From: Phymatolithon calcareum
Taxonomy: Eukaryota > Rhodophyta > Florideophyceae > Hapalidiales
Length of the DNA: 64,000 nucleotides
NCBI GenBank assembly: GCA_977006965.1
Contig: OZ345378.1
Location: forward strand, 434,001-498,000
Direction of reading: 5' to 3'
Shown: one piece after another, positions 42,664-53,636 of the stretch
Layout: each line of letters begins with the position of its first letter
How positions within the stretch are numbered: position 1 is the first letter of the stretch
Notes under the pieces: generated by a model
Told to the model about the DNA's origin: nothing
What the model saw: the letters and a program-made list of their open reading frames with translations, nothing else
The model's database searches: none
Translations under genes and position numbers: made by a program

Positions 42664-45600
42664 ATAAATACATCCGCAAAGAGCACATCAAAACGTCGTT
42701 TTTCACGTTACCCTTTTCGTCTCCGGCTCAGGGAGATGGTTTTGCCACTACTAGGGCCTCGACATTAACCCGGTTTACACGGATTTGAGTAGATTCACGG
42801 AGCTACAAGTGTGCCATCTCACTGGCAATCTGAATTTGCAGTGCATGTCTCTTGTTGTCGAACAAGACAGTGGCTTGCAATGTGAGCTCGGTCAATGGCG
42901 AAACAAGAAGGCTAAGAAAGGCACTGAGAGCACATGACGTAAAGGAGATCCTATATAGAGCGACCACGTCGGGTGGCCACCCGCAAGTGTCAGCTTGTAA
43001 GAACGGACAGACCCGACTCTCGAAATAATCACAGGATGGGAGGCATCAAGAGATCGCTAAGTTGGGTCACCGACTCGCGCGTGCACATTGCGGCAGTCGT
43101 TAGACCAGACAGTGATAGACCTAACATCACAGGACGGGAGGCCCGAGAGATTGCCAAGTTGGGTCACAGACTCGCACGTGCGTATCGAGGTAGCCGTTAG
43201 ACCTGACAGTGATAGGATACTGTCGGTATTTGTGGGGTGTGATATGCAACCCCCAGCTCCTAGGTTGGAGAATCCCATAGCTTATAAGGCACCGCGCATC
43301 GCAGCGAGTAAAGAATCGCATCTCAAGGAAGCAGCAACTGACGAGAGCGAATGCCGACTACCTTGTCGACCCTGAGAGTGCAACAAAAGAGCGTAGTGGA
43401 TGAGACGCACATCCCTTGCAGTCTCATGAGTGTTACTGAGGGCGTTTAATAAATTCCAAATTAGAGAAAACATCAAAAAGTGAAGGCTTAAGTAGCGCAA
43501 ACAGTCTTCAGCTGTACAAAATCATGGACTCGATCCTTGGTCCGCCACTTGTGATTTCTCAAAGGGAAGAGGGAGCGAATGTGAAGGTTGAGAAGCGTTA
43601 AAAATTAATTAATTCTCCGACGTCGGAGGCAGCATCAATCCTTACTCCAAGTTGCAAGATTTAGAGAAGCACATTTTCGTCGAAGGGCGGAGTTTAACAT
43701 GGGAGTCATCATTTTAGATTTCTAATTTCTACCTTGTCCTCACCAGCACATAGACGACGCAAGCGCAAGAACTTCACAGAAAATGTTTTGGGTTGATTAA
43801 GGCACGCAATCTGCAGTAGATAGGGCTTTATGGTGGGCAGCATTCTATTGATAGTTACCTCTTTTCCCTATGCATGTCAAACTCAGGACAGCGTGGGGAA
43901 AAGAGGCTCTCATTTAGCTCTAGGAACAGACGGATCCACGACGGTCCAAATCCGAAAAATGGTTCACTTTCGGATCCACGAGATGCCTAGTGACTATTGT
44001 ACGGATGTCCTCAGTGGAGGACCCAGTCCTCAATTGAGGCAACATTTCAAAGCTCATTAAAATAAAAATTAGCTGAACCCGGCTTGTGTGCTCCGATCAA
44101 GCATCGGTTTCGGTTTTGCTCTAAAAATCAGGTTTAACGGCGTGAGCTTAAATTTGAAGACTCCTGTCAAATATTTGGCATTGCAGGAAACGCCGAACCC
44201 CAACATTCCACTTCGGGACACGCCGACGATGATCTATTCCCTATACTCGTGCTACAAAATCTTCATCACAACGTAGCATTAACTTCTTAAATTTCTCCAT
44301 ATCGATCAGCAGTGCTATATTACTGCTGAACTGAGGCATTGCACTACGTTAAACGAGACCTATCTCAGGTCGCTTATCAGGAACTAGCTGGGTGATTCCA
44401 TAGATATCGCGGAAGTTGGTGCGGAAATTTTTGCTTGATATTTGATATCCTGTTAATGGAAATGTATCAATGGGCATTCCGACGAACGACGGCGGCATCC
44501 ATTCTGAGATTCGAGGATATTCCAAATTCGAATTAAGTTTTAAAATGATTTGAAAATGTTTTAAAACTTCCTTAATAGCGATGAAAATACGCGATGTGAG
44601 AGATTCATATCTACTGTAGCTTGAAGCTACAATATGTATACGTTATCACCTGGTTAGTGGAGGTGCGGGGCTCATATATTGCGATATCTGAGACCCAAAC
44701 CGAAACTACACCAGGTGATTACATGCTTATCACACGGTGTATAACCTGCTTTGGTGACAGTAGCTACTATAAAAGGAAACATGGTGCATGTAGAGGCACA
44801 CAGCATACGACGGTCCAAGATTAATATACTGTGCGTGTGTTTTGGAATTGGCTGAATGGATGAAGAGGAAGAGCCGGAATGTCTGGCGCACCTGGGAATG
44901 CGGAAGACCCGTCCTTTTCTCAAGAATCGTTGAACGTAATGTAGCTTGCAGATACACTTAAACATGTTAAAGAAAAACTCTTTTCAAGTGCAGATTCACC
45001 CTCAGCTCTAGTATAACTAATATTAGCCAATCTGATTCCCTGACCTTGACTTTCCCCAACGATGCTTTAAGCTTAACTCTTCCCAAGAACTAAATCACCC
45101 TCAAGTCAGCATCTATTACCTTGAGTTCCCCATTGCTACTTACAGCTATATCCATGTCCCTTGGGATGGATATAACATATCCATATCCCAAGGGAAAGAT
45201 ATATATAACCGACCGCTAATAACTGCTTGGTATTTGACCTTCGTAACCGTATGATAAAAGCTATTAGCTTCCCGATCCGTTAGTATGATCTCTTGATAGG
45301 ATTAAATTTTCTGCGCTCGCAAGCTAAGGAAGAACACAAATGACTGAACAGGAACTCGGAGATGCGAAGTAGAAGCCCGGCAAAGGGAAATGCTACATAG
45401 GAAGCATTACGCTCGGAGACTTTAAACATAGTGCGTGTAGAGAATATTGAAAAAAATGGTGAAGCAAGAATTAGCCGAAGAAGGGGCAGCTGCAGTGGTA
45501 CCTCGCAATATATTTGTACTGTAAAACGAACGCGTTAGTAGTGCGTCGTTAAGTTGTCGCGGATGCACACCAGAGGGCACCCCGCACAGTAAAGTCGTCT

Positions 45601-45667
45601 GTGCGGGTTCGTTTACTCGGAAACGCGTGCCCGTGGAGACGGTGAGTGTCTCCACTATTATGGTGGG
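42664..45667. other. repeat-island sequence, 3 kb
   Basis: It holds a tandem duplication (43028-43221), a partial copy of the CAATTGAGG element end (44028-44060) and a short imperfect palindrome of CATATCC/CCCAAGGG motifs at about 45150-45205. No gene. Confidence 0.35.
43028..43221 (+). repeat. 97-bp tandem duplication, two copies
   Basis: The unit starts ATCACAGGATGGGAGGC (43028) and repeats as ATCACAGGACGGGAGGC (43125). Both carry AAGTTGGGTCAC and end in GACAGTGATAG. The copies differ at many sites, so the duplication is not recent. Confidence 0.7.
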
Positions 45668-45697
45668 TTGAGTTGTGTGTTAATTGCCGACGAGTCT

Positions 45698-45931
45698 AGG
45701 GACCCCACTATAGATGTGGTATTGTGCGCCAGAGATATACGATGGAGTTGGCTCGGACACATCCTTAGGATGAACGAAAGTCGATTGGTTCGTCAAATGC
45801 TACTTCACTGCGTCCGACCAACCCCACAGTCAATCGTTGGAGACGTCCCGGACCTCGACGTGCGAGCCGCAATCAATCTCGCAGCAAAGAGATTAGAATG
45901 GAAGAAGCTTAGGCCCTCAAAGTGTTGCTAG
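45698..45931 (+). pseudogene. LINE C-terminal relic, second family
   Basis: The frame reads IRWSWLGHILRMNESRLVRQ and ends WKKLRPSKCC. RRWxWLGHVLRM followed by a zinc-poor basic tail is typical of the C-terminus of Jockey- and RTE-like LINE proteins. It differs from the tail of the LINE at 3884, so this is another family. Only the last 80 or so codons remain. Confidence 0.5.
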
Positions 45932-47425
45932 CCACACAAGGGGAATACGCAAATTGAATGAATGGGTTGTGTGTTGGGTGTCTTCTCTCTCCTCGCTATG
46001 CTACAGTACGTCAACAAGGCGAGCTACTTGCACTAAAATCTTCCGGCGCATCATAATGCCCTCTCCAAGGCATTACAGTATTGCAATATACTGCAATATG
46101 CAATACCAATACTGTCTTGCATGTCCATCTCGTATTGCAGTACGTACTGCAGCTCGAGCAGGTATTTCAATCCTTATTGAGACCGGTGCCGCTCACGATA
46201 CGGTGAGGACTGGAATTCTCCCTGATGGACGTGTCCAGTCCTTTCACTCCGTGATATCGTATTGCAGTCCATATTTCATCGAGCGTTAGACAACAGAACG
46301 TATTGCTTCTCTTCCAATAGTTCGCAATTATATTGGTGGGAGCTCTGCTCACATGTGCACTTGTTGGTAGAGAAATACGAATCAAGGAGATCATGAGTGC
46401 CCAGACTACGCTACATTAGAAAACCTTTCGAAAAGCGAGCCCTGTTCCTCCTAGGTGAGACGTTGGGAGCTTTTAATAAATCCTTACATATCTCCTCACA
46501 TAGATCCGCAGAGGTGATATTCAGGCAGCTCGTTTCGAACTGTCGCTCGATTGATACACACTTTCACTAATTGCACGACGAAGTTGAACCCCTATTTTGC
46601 AGTCCAATGGCAAGATATGTCCACAGGGTGCCAGTGCAACAATGGAATATCTGACGGTACGCTGCTCTGATCAGGGTGTCTTTCGACGGTAATTCATCGG
46701 AAGAGTACGTAACAAAACCGTGGATGCCATAGGCAGCGAGAAACCCATGGAGATAGTCAGCAGTGAGATTATGGTCATAGGCATGTTTTGGCATTTAGTT
46801 GATATTGACATTTTTCTGTAGTAAAGATAGAAAGATAATTTCGTACTCAACAGACTAAATATTTGAGTGATCGACAACCTTTGGACTACAGCAGAGTCAT
46901 ACAAAACGACCGTGCGAGATCTATTCAGCTTCCATCATAGGCTAACTCAGAGTGCGATTGTTGACACTTCTGTGATACAGAATGTTCGATTTTGGTATTC
47001 TTACCACCATACCCGGTGGATTTTGTCTAATACAGTATTCAGTTATTTGGAGGAGGATTCCTCTTCCGAGAACTATACGAACCTCATTTGCGCACGTCTC
47101 TCTCCGCTGTAAATTGTCAGGAAAGTTTTCTGTAACTTTTAAAAACCAGTTCGAATGTATTGCCATTCGAGGGGTTTGAAAATAGTGCCTACACACTAAT
47201 ATCGGGATCAGGGAGTACAATGGTGAGGAGGTTTAAAGCTCGACACGGCAAGAAGCAGGATGTCATCTTGACTCAAGACAATGGAGACGAGCATGTATAT
47301 ACGACAACACCGCCTGCATCCAAACAGTACATTGTCGTATGCGACAAAGACAGTGACATCGTTGATAGGTATCATCCCATCCCAAATCGATTGTGCGTGC
47401 ATTTCGGTGCTGTGCGGGAAATGCA
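45932..47425. other. repeat-island sequence without a gene
   Basis: TGCAATAC/GTATTGCA repeats form short inverted repeats around 46060-46145. An open frame at 47160-47498 runs into the inverted repeat of the next element and is probably not a gene. Confidence 0.35.
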
Positions 47426-47650
47426 GCTCTCGATCATGCCCCGGGAAATCCTTTTCGTGTTTGCTATGTTGGTTGATCAGTTCACGAAACTACGGTGAAT
47501 TCATTAGGCGTTGGGGCTGGAAGTATATTCACATAGTGGTGATAGACACTTAACAAAAAGATTATTTTTCCATTGAAGAGCTGCGAGCTCTTGGAGCTTC
47601 CGCAAGCTGGAAGCATCTCAGAAAAGGCTATGTAAAGGCATCGATTTCGA

Positions 47651-47800
47651 AAGAGCTGAGGACTCAAGGCATCGATATCGCCACGTTCTTGTAAGCCAAA
47701 GGGGGAAACCCATAGGAGCAGAGGAGCGCCTCTGGGGTTCTCCCTTTGGCTTGCAAGAAGAGTGGTGATGTGGATGCCTTGAGCCCGCAGCTCTGTAGCG
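47651..47800. repeat. fold-back repeat, copy 1
   Basis: Two halves are inverted around a GGAGCAGAGGAGCGCCTCTG centre and share AGAGCTG, CTCAAGGCATC, CCAC, TCTTG and AAGCCAAAGGG. The same unit recurs in direct orientation at 48490-48645. Confidence 0.7.
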
Positions 47801-47970
47801 CCAGGCTCCAAAAGAACCCGACGCCACATGGGAGAGAAAAAGCCCAAGAGAGGAGAGAGAAGAAAAGAGCGAGAGAGACTAGACAGAAAGAGGAGGAAAG
47901 AAAGACAAGCCAACAAAACCTCCTAACAGATTGCAGACACCAGACAGAGTAATCATGTAGACGTCGGCGT

Positions 47971-48245
47971 CGTCCTCCGGCGGCGACCTTGGCTTGACCG
48001 TCGACCTTGAGACAAGCGAGCGAAATGGGGAAAAGGGACCTTGAGCGCGAATGTCACTTAATTGGCTTGTGCGGCAAAAGGGTTGAGGTCAAGAAGGGCT
48101 GGGACGACGTCATCTTCTGAGGGAAACCTTGGCTTGGTCGTCGACGTTGAGACGAGCGCACGAGAAAGGGAAAGGGAAACTTGAACGCGATTGTCTCCTT
48201 GCTGGCTTGCACGACGAAGGTTGCGAACAAGAAGGGTGGGAAGAA
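47971..48245 (+). repeat. 140-bp tandem pair
   Basis: ACCTTGGCTTG at 47986 recurs at 48126. Each copy goes on with CGTCGAC, GTTGAGAC or CTTGAGAC, GCGCGA and AAGAAGG in the same order. The divergence is substantial. Confidence 0.6.
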
Positions 48246-48489
48246 CTCCGACTCCGCGTGGTCGAAGGGCCGTGCAGGCGAAGTTGGGCGTGCTACGAGC
48301 CGAGCATTCGAGCCGAAATTCAAAGAACTCCCCACCTTCCTTTTCTCAGAGGAAGGAACTAACTAGACAACCTACGCAACAGACAGCGATGCAGCGCATA
48401 GACACACGAGAAACATGGTTGTACAGTCGCGAGAGGAAAAAGCGACCACCTTGGGACAGCGACATAACAGTGGGCGCGACAGAAAAGAC

Positions 48490-48645
48490 AGCGATTGCGA
48501 AAGAGCTGAGGACTCAAGGCATCGACATCGCCACGTTCTTGCAAGCCAAAGAGGGCAACCCTATAGGAGCAGAGGAGCGCCTGTGGGGTTCCCCCCTTTG
48601 GCTTGCAAGAAGAGTGGTGATGTGGATGCCTTGAGCCCGCAACTC
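48490..48645. repeat. fold-back repeat, copy 2
   Basis: A direct repeat of 47651-47800 with about 90 percent agreement by eye, including the CTCAAGGCATCGA and CTTGCAAGCCAAAG motifs and the inverted second half. Confidence 0.7.
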
Positions 48646-48925
48646 TTCCGCAATCGATGCCATTACTTTTGGCGATCTCGTTGCCTTGTGTGCTCAGCTC
48701 TTTTGCAATCGATGCCTTTATATAGCCTTTTCGGAGATGCTTCCAGCATTCGGAAGCTCCAAGAGGTCGCAGCTCTCCAAAGGAAAAATAATCTATTTGT
48801 TACGTGTCTATCACCATTACGTGAAATACTTCCAGCCCTAACGCCTAGTAAATTCACCGTAGTTTCGTGAATTGTTCAATCAACATAACAAACACGAAAA
48901 GGATTTCCTTGGGCATGATCGAGCG

Positions 48926-50112
48926 CTACAGAAAGCACTGTCGTCGAATTGGCGTTAATGGCATAGGTGGTGGGCTCGATTTATGATGCAGAAATTTTTG
49001 CTGTCGTTCGTGCTGTTCATGAAGTTTCGAAGCGCAGTTCGTTAGTTCACTGATAGCAGAACACTATAGACGTTATTCATGTGCAGCCATGGATGACCGG
49101 GAAAATGATGCGGGAGCTGTGGTATCCTCTTGAAAAGGCAGACATTGAAATCGACGACGTGTAGAATCATCTTCGTAGATTCCTGAGCGACGAGATTTTG
49201 GAGGAGAGCAACTTGAGGTGCTATCCTTGCTAATGGACAAGTTTTTCCAAGGAAACCTTCACATGGACTACCCTTTAACTCAGATTTTCTTATGCGATGA
49301 GAAGATGTTGTTATCACTGCGATAGCTACCAAAAAATCTAAGGAGAGAGGTGCATATCAGGGAGAGATGAGAAAAAACAGAACTGCGTCCAAAAGGATAA
49401 ACAAGAGTGAAGTTAGCACTGAAAAACGTAATGCGGCACTTGTGCTTGTTCATGCGATATGGAGGTGAACGAGATCCTGTTCAGCTCAATATGTGCTTCT
49501 GCATGAAACAGAAAAATTTCTACAGCATTGTGTGCTGGACATCGAATTTCTCTCAACTCCACCATGTGCAGGGTACATAATCCAAAGGAGTTGCCTCTAC
49601 CTCTACTACAGAGTGATTGATTGTCCAGAAGGTCGATCACTCTGAGTTCAGATATATCTAAATCCCTCGCAAGCTGGGCAAATGTTGCACAACATGATCA
49701 TTCACCTACGGTGCTGGCCGGCGCATCCTCCACCTCACAAATGCCCTTCTCAAGATCACTTCCTTCTCTCATGGAGAGCGAAACTACACGCGATACAACT
49801 GAAACGCGTATTAATCTGGAGTGGATGAGGAAATGTCAACGGTCATTCGCTTGACATGAAACTCGACGTGAGAAAAATACAGGAACGCATTTCCAAAGAC
49901 AATAATGTGTAGAAGCTTCAATGTAATGAGCCAAGTTATTGATTAGAGTGTCAAAATTATAGCCGTGTCACTACAAGGGTGTCGCATCCCTTGATAGCAA
50001 CATAATGGCATTCACTCACTTCGCTAGCCAAGATAAACGGGATCTACTGCCTACACGAACCAACAGAAATAATATGCAACTACATTGCCAAGATTCTCCC
50101 AAGCGTCCCTCA
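48926..50112. other. intergenic downstream of ZNF598
   Basis: No supported gene or repeat. Confidence 0.35.
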
Positions 50113-52824
50113 TTAGGTTCCACTCCCCTGATCTGGACCAGCTCCCGAACTGACAGACAAGTCTTCAAATCCCAGCACAGCATCATCCCCATTCGACGGT
50201 TGCTCCCCGTGGGCACGGAACGAATGACCAGTCGATGAGCCAGCTGCCTGAGTCCCAGAACTGTTTCCCGCGCGAATTGAGTCTGAATCCGACCCGGAAC
50301 TTGCGAAAGATGCTTTTAGCTCCTTCTTCTTCTTAGCATGCTTCTTTCTCTCCCACGCGAATCCATACCCACTGCCTCCAACTTTCGGAAGCGCGCTATT
50401 ATCAATCTTCTTTCGACGCTCCCGCGCGACTTCCATAACGTCAACAACTACCGCGCGCTTCGACTCCGACGGACCAGCACCACCAGGAAAGGGTGCGGGA
50501 ACGCGACCGGTCGCGCCACGGCGCTGGCGTGACCCCTGCGAAGAGTTGCCCCACACTGGACCCACCCTATTGGTCACGTCCACGTCTGGAAGGCCTGACT
50601 CCTGTGCAGCCGCTCCAGCACTGGGAGCGGTCGTTGCACCGAGTGAGGGGAAAGCGCTAATCTGGGGGGCTGATACGTTTGGTGCCACATTGCGCGACGG
50701 GTTACCAGCGCTAAGACTAGGGAATGAATCTTGCTGGACTGGCGCTTGGACCCCGTTAAGAGAATTCCTTCCACCGTCAAGACTGGGAAAGGCATCTCTT
50801 TGCGTAGGCACGAATGTCGCATGACGTGAACTACTTCCACCGCCAAGACTGGGGAATGCATTACGCTGCAATGGGGCCGCAGAGGGTTGGCCCGAAGAGC
50901 CACCCAGAGCCGGAAAGGCTTCGCGCGCTGCAAGAGCTTGCGTCGGGACACGAGGGTGCGCCCTGGTGGCTTGACGCAGGTTAAGTGGAGCACGTCCAGT
51001 AGCGGATGCAGGCACAGTCGGTGCGCCGAAGACACGCCTCATGTTCGGCACCTGGCGCTGAGCTGCATTGGGACCAGCACTCGACGTGGCTCCGACGTCC
51101 GCACCAGTAGGTTTGTTAACGCGGTTGAGGCGCGGGAAATCATTTGCTTGAGGCACAGGAAGATAAAGTCCGCGAGCAATAGGGGTAAGCGATTGTCCAC
51201 CCGGGCGGATGCCGTCGAGCGAGGGGAACTCCTGCGACGTCATAGACGGTGCATGCGAGCTAGGTGCATGCCCGCTCTCCCTGTCATTACGGCGGCGAGT
51301 GACCACAGCGGCGAGCGCCTCGCGTTTATCAGCATCTGGTAAGAGTGCAATAAGCTCGGGAAGAAAGTCGCGGATTGCGTTGCGAACTCCAAAACTTTCA
51401 ACAGTTACGTTGTAGTAAGCGCTGGCATCAATCGCACCGTTGCGGAACTGGCCGGACGATGTACGAAATTGTTCAAAAGCGGCCGGATCAAGAGCGGTCC
51501 GCATGCGACGAACAAGCACAGTACTGCGTTGGTTGGATTCCAACTGAGTCTGCGGTAGAGGTGAAGCATAGTAGTTGTCATCGTCCGCGGCACGTCGCTC
51601 ACGGGTCGCATTTGCATTGCGCTCCAGACGTGATTGATGCGGACGCTCTGGCTGCGCCGCGCGCTGTGTCTCGGGGCGAATAGACGCGGCGGGAGGAGGT
51701 TCTGAACCTCTGGATGGACGAGGGTTGGACGATGGGCCAGCTCCGTCGTCGCCGCGACGATCTTCATCCGTGGACCCAGTAAAGATCACCTGCGAGGACA
51801 TAAATGCACGACGTCGTGCAGACTGACGGTTCCGCTCCTCACGGAGCTCCTGCTCAGGGTTGACGCGAGGTCCAAGTTCGTCGAGCTCGACGCGGACTCT
51901 GCGGGCGTTTCGCGGGACGCCGGTCATATGGCGCTGCACTTCATGCGCCTTTAGGTCCGCTTTTGTCGCGAAAACAACAGCGCGACAGCCTGGATCTCGA
52001 CAAATAAAGTGATCGGTCATATAATGCGCCTCCAGCTGAGCGAAAGAGCGGTAATATTCATGCAGGCGACCCTCGCGCTCACATATAAAACACGACTCAT
52101 GGACTTCTTGCAGGTGCGCATAGAGCATGTCGTCGTTTAGAAAATTCTTACGACAGAAGCGGCACATAGGGTGCATTTTCTTGCTGTGCTCGCGCAGCGT
52201 CGGACAACCGCCTCGCTCACCGGCTAGCGGATAAAGCGGTAATTCGGACACGAAAGCCGAGCCGCCCAAGAAGCACACGTCGCAGTATAGTGATGCATGT
52301 GAGGAGCGGGCATGTGCACGCAGCTTTGAAGCCGATGACTCTATACGCGCGCAAACAGAACATTTAAAGCCGCGGATATCCTGCAACTCCTTGCGGCGCG
52401 CAGGGTCGACAAAATGCATTCCGACCTCGGAATCGTGCGCGGTACTCAAGGCGCGGACTTCGGCGTATGGTGTTCCTGGGACAAATGAGGCGGCAGGCAC
52501 CACGGTCACCTCTTCGAGGGAAGATATGCACATGACACACGCCTTGCGTTTATACAAATTTCGCATGCGATGCGAACAACCGCCGCACACTGCGTGGCCA
52601 CAGATGCCCACAGCCCAATCTTTCGCGGGTTCAGTACAAACCGAACAAGTGCCAGTGTCATGTGTAGTATTATCCTCAGGTGGTGTTGCACTGGCGGCGC
52701 TCACCGTTCCCTGACCTCCATCTCCTCTCGCGGCAGCACTGACACCGTTGCCGCGAGAGCGTCCATTGCGGCGCCGGTTGCGTCGGGTGTCCCCGCGGCT
52801 CTTATCATGCTCCTTTGGCGGCAT
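50113..52824 (-). CDS. ZNF598: ZNF598/Hel2-type RING ubiquitin ligase
   Basis: This is a single exon of 903 aa from ATG 52824. A basic low-complexity start is followed by a RING finger with C60, C63, C75, H77, C80, C83, C96 and C99. A string of C2H2-like zinc fingers comes next (FKCSVCARIESS, LYCDVCFLGG, CRFCRKNF, CFICEREG, HFICRDPGC). The long C-terminal part is disordered and has repeated FPSLGG motifs and a basic end. This order is that of ZNF598 (Hel2 in yeast), which senses collided ribosomes in the cytosol. It ubiquitinates small-subunit proteins such as uS10 and eS10 with a UBE2D/Ubc4 E2. Repeated short FPSLG motifs are usual in the family. It is divergent from GLDC across an 812-base spacer. 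Confidence 0.92.
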   Translation of the reverse strand: MPPKEHDKSRGDTRRNRRRNGRSRGNGVSAAARGDGGQGTVSAASATPPEDNTTHDTGTCSVCTEPAKDWAVGICGHAVCGGCSHRMRNLYKRKACVMCISSLEEVTVVPAASFVPGTPYAEVRALSTAHDSEVGMHFVDPARRKELQDIRGFKCSVCARIESSASKLRAHARSSHASLYCDVCFLGGSAFVSELPLYPLAGERGGCPTLREHSKKMHPMCRFCRKNFLNDDMLYAHLQEVHESCFICEREGRLHEYYRSFAQLEAHYMTDHFICRDPGCRAVVFATKADLKAHEVQRHMTGVPRNARRVRVELDELGPRVNPEQELREERNRQSARRRAFMSSQVIFTGSTDEDRRGDDGAGPSSNPRPSRGSEPPPAASIRPETQRAAQPERPHQSRLERNANATRERRAADDDNYYASPLPQTQLESNQRSTVLVRRMRTALDPAAFEQFRTSSGQFRNGAIDASAYYNVTVESFGVRNAIRDFLPELIALLPDADKREALAAVVTRRRNDRESGHAPSSHAPSMTSQEFPSLDGIRPGGQSLTPIARGLYLPVPQANDFPRLNRVNKPTGADVGATSSAGPNAAQRQVPNMRRVFGAPTVPASATGRAPLNLRQATRAHPRVPTQALAAREAFPALGGSSGQPSAAPLQRNAFPSLGGGSSSRHATFVPTQRDAFPSLDGGRNSLNGVQAPVQQDSFPSLSAGNPSRNVAPNVSAPQISAFPSLGATTAPSAGAAAQESGLPDVDVTNRVGPVWGNSSQGSRQRRGATGRVPAPFPGGAGPSESKRAVVVDVMEVARERRKKIDNSALPKVGGSGYGFAWERKKHAKKKKELKASFASSGSDSDSIRAGNSSGTQAAGSSTGHSFRAHGEQPSNGDDAVLGFEDLSVSSGAGPDQGSGT

Positions 52825-53636
52825 CGCTATGCGTACTTCGATGTCACCAAGCTCGTTCCCCGACTTTCGTCGCGTCCCTTGTATGCAACTTGATTGCGTT
52901 GCCTACAATTCGCTCGATTATGTCGTCGCAAGGTGGATCGGTCCACGGACCTTTCTAATGACATCGCTGGGATATGTGTGCGACGTGTCACCAAAAACAA
53001 CGTGGGGTACACGTGGCAAACTGCAATTCCACTTCACGGCTTGCGAATGGGGAGCGCGTTCCGACGGTTCCGACCGCAAGTGTATGGTCGTGAGAAGATG
53101 AAAAATCCAATTACCATGAACCAGGTGTTTACGTGTTGTCCGCATGCGCCGCTCAGGTGCTCGCTCAGTGGTAAACGTGTCTGCAACCGACAAAATATTC
53201 ATCGGCAGACGCTCTGGACCTGCGAAGAGACGACACGCATGTGCGGCCATGCAGCAAGTGGTTCTGACCCAAACTGAACCGCCGCTTCTTGCGATCTTTT
53301 GCCATAATCACCTATACTGAGATGCAAAACAGTGGAAACTCCACTGCCGCCAATCATCTCGATCCGCCCTATTTGAAATGGCAGCGATCTGATCGCTGTC
53401 GCGATTTTCAGGTCGAAATTTCAACTTCAAACTCCAGTCATCGCTTGTACAATGTTGCCACCTGATAAATATTTTCCTCCAAGCATTGCTCATCGGTTTT
53501 GTGGCACTGAACTCCTATTTAAGACCTGGCTTGCTTCCTCAGAGTATACATCTTTTCGTTGATTCCGGGGCAGCAAGCCCGTAATCTGCGCTTTCATCTC
53601 CCCCGAGTTGCCCACTCATTCGACTTACCCTCAAAG
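52825..53636. other. divergent promoter region ZNF598 / GLDC
   Basis: Contains the GLDC TATA-like box listed next and no gene. Confidence 0.4.
53516..53523 (+). promoter_or_regulatory. TATA-like box of GLDC
   Basis: TATTTAAG lies 114 bases upstream of the GLDC ATG, in the correct orientation, with a pyrimidine-rich leader after it. Position and sequence only. Confidence 0.35.

Larger units (their letters stand above)
47426..48925. mobile_element. 1.5-kb element with about 220-bp terminal inverted repeats
   Basis: The left arm 47426-47647 and right arm 48704-48925 are inverted copies from GCTCTCGATCATGCC through GGAAATCCTTTTCGTGTTTG and AAACTACGGTGAAT to GGCTATGTAAAGGCATCGAT, with scattered differences. 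Very long inverted repeats without an obvious transposase recall Mutator-type non-autonomous elements. I found no flanking duplication, so the outer limits may be off by some tens of bases. The interior holds two copies of a smaller fold-back repeat and a 140-bp tandem pair, with no convincing gene. Confidence 0.65.

Noticed and set aside
42258-42686. Minus-strand frame of about 140 codons with the peptide TRTGDLNIP
   Set aside because: This is the translation of the SINE's tRNA-like head, a common false protein in databases.
43028-43221. CRISPR-like array
   Set aside because: Two diverged 97-bp units without short identical repeats or spacers, in nuclear DNA.
45150-45205. CATATCC / CCCAAGGG palindrome as a regulatory site
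   Set aside because: Imperfect, AT-rich and without a gene nearby. It may be chance or a repeat fragment.
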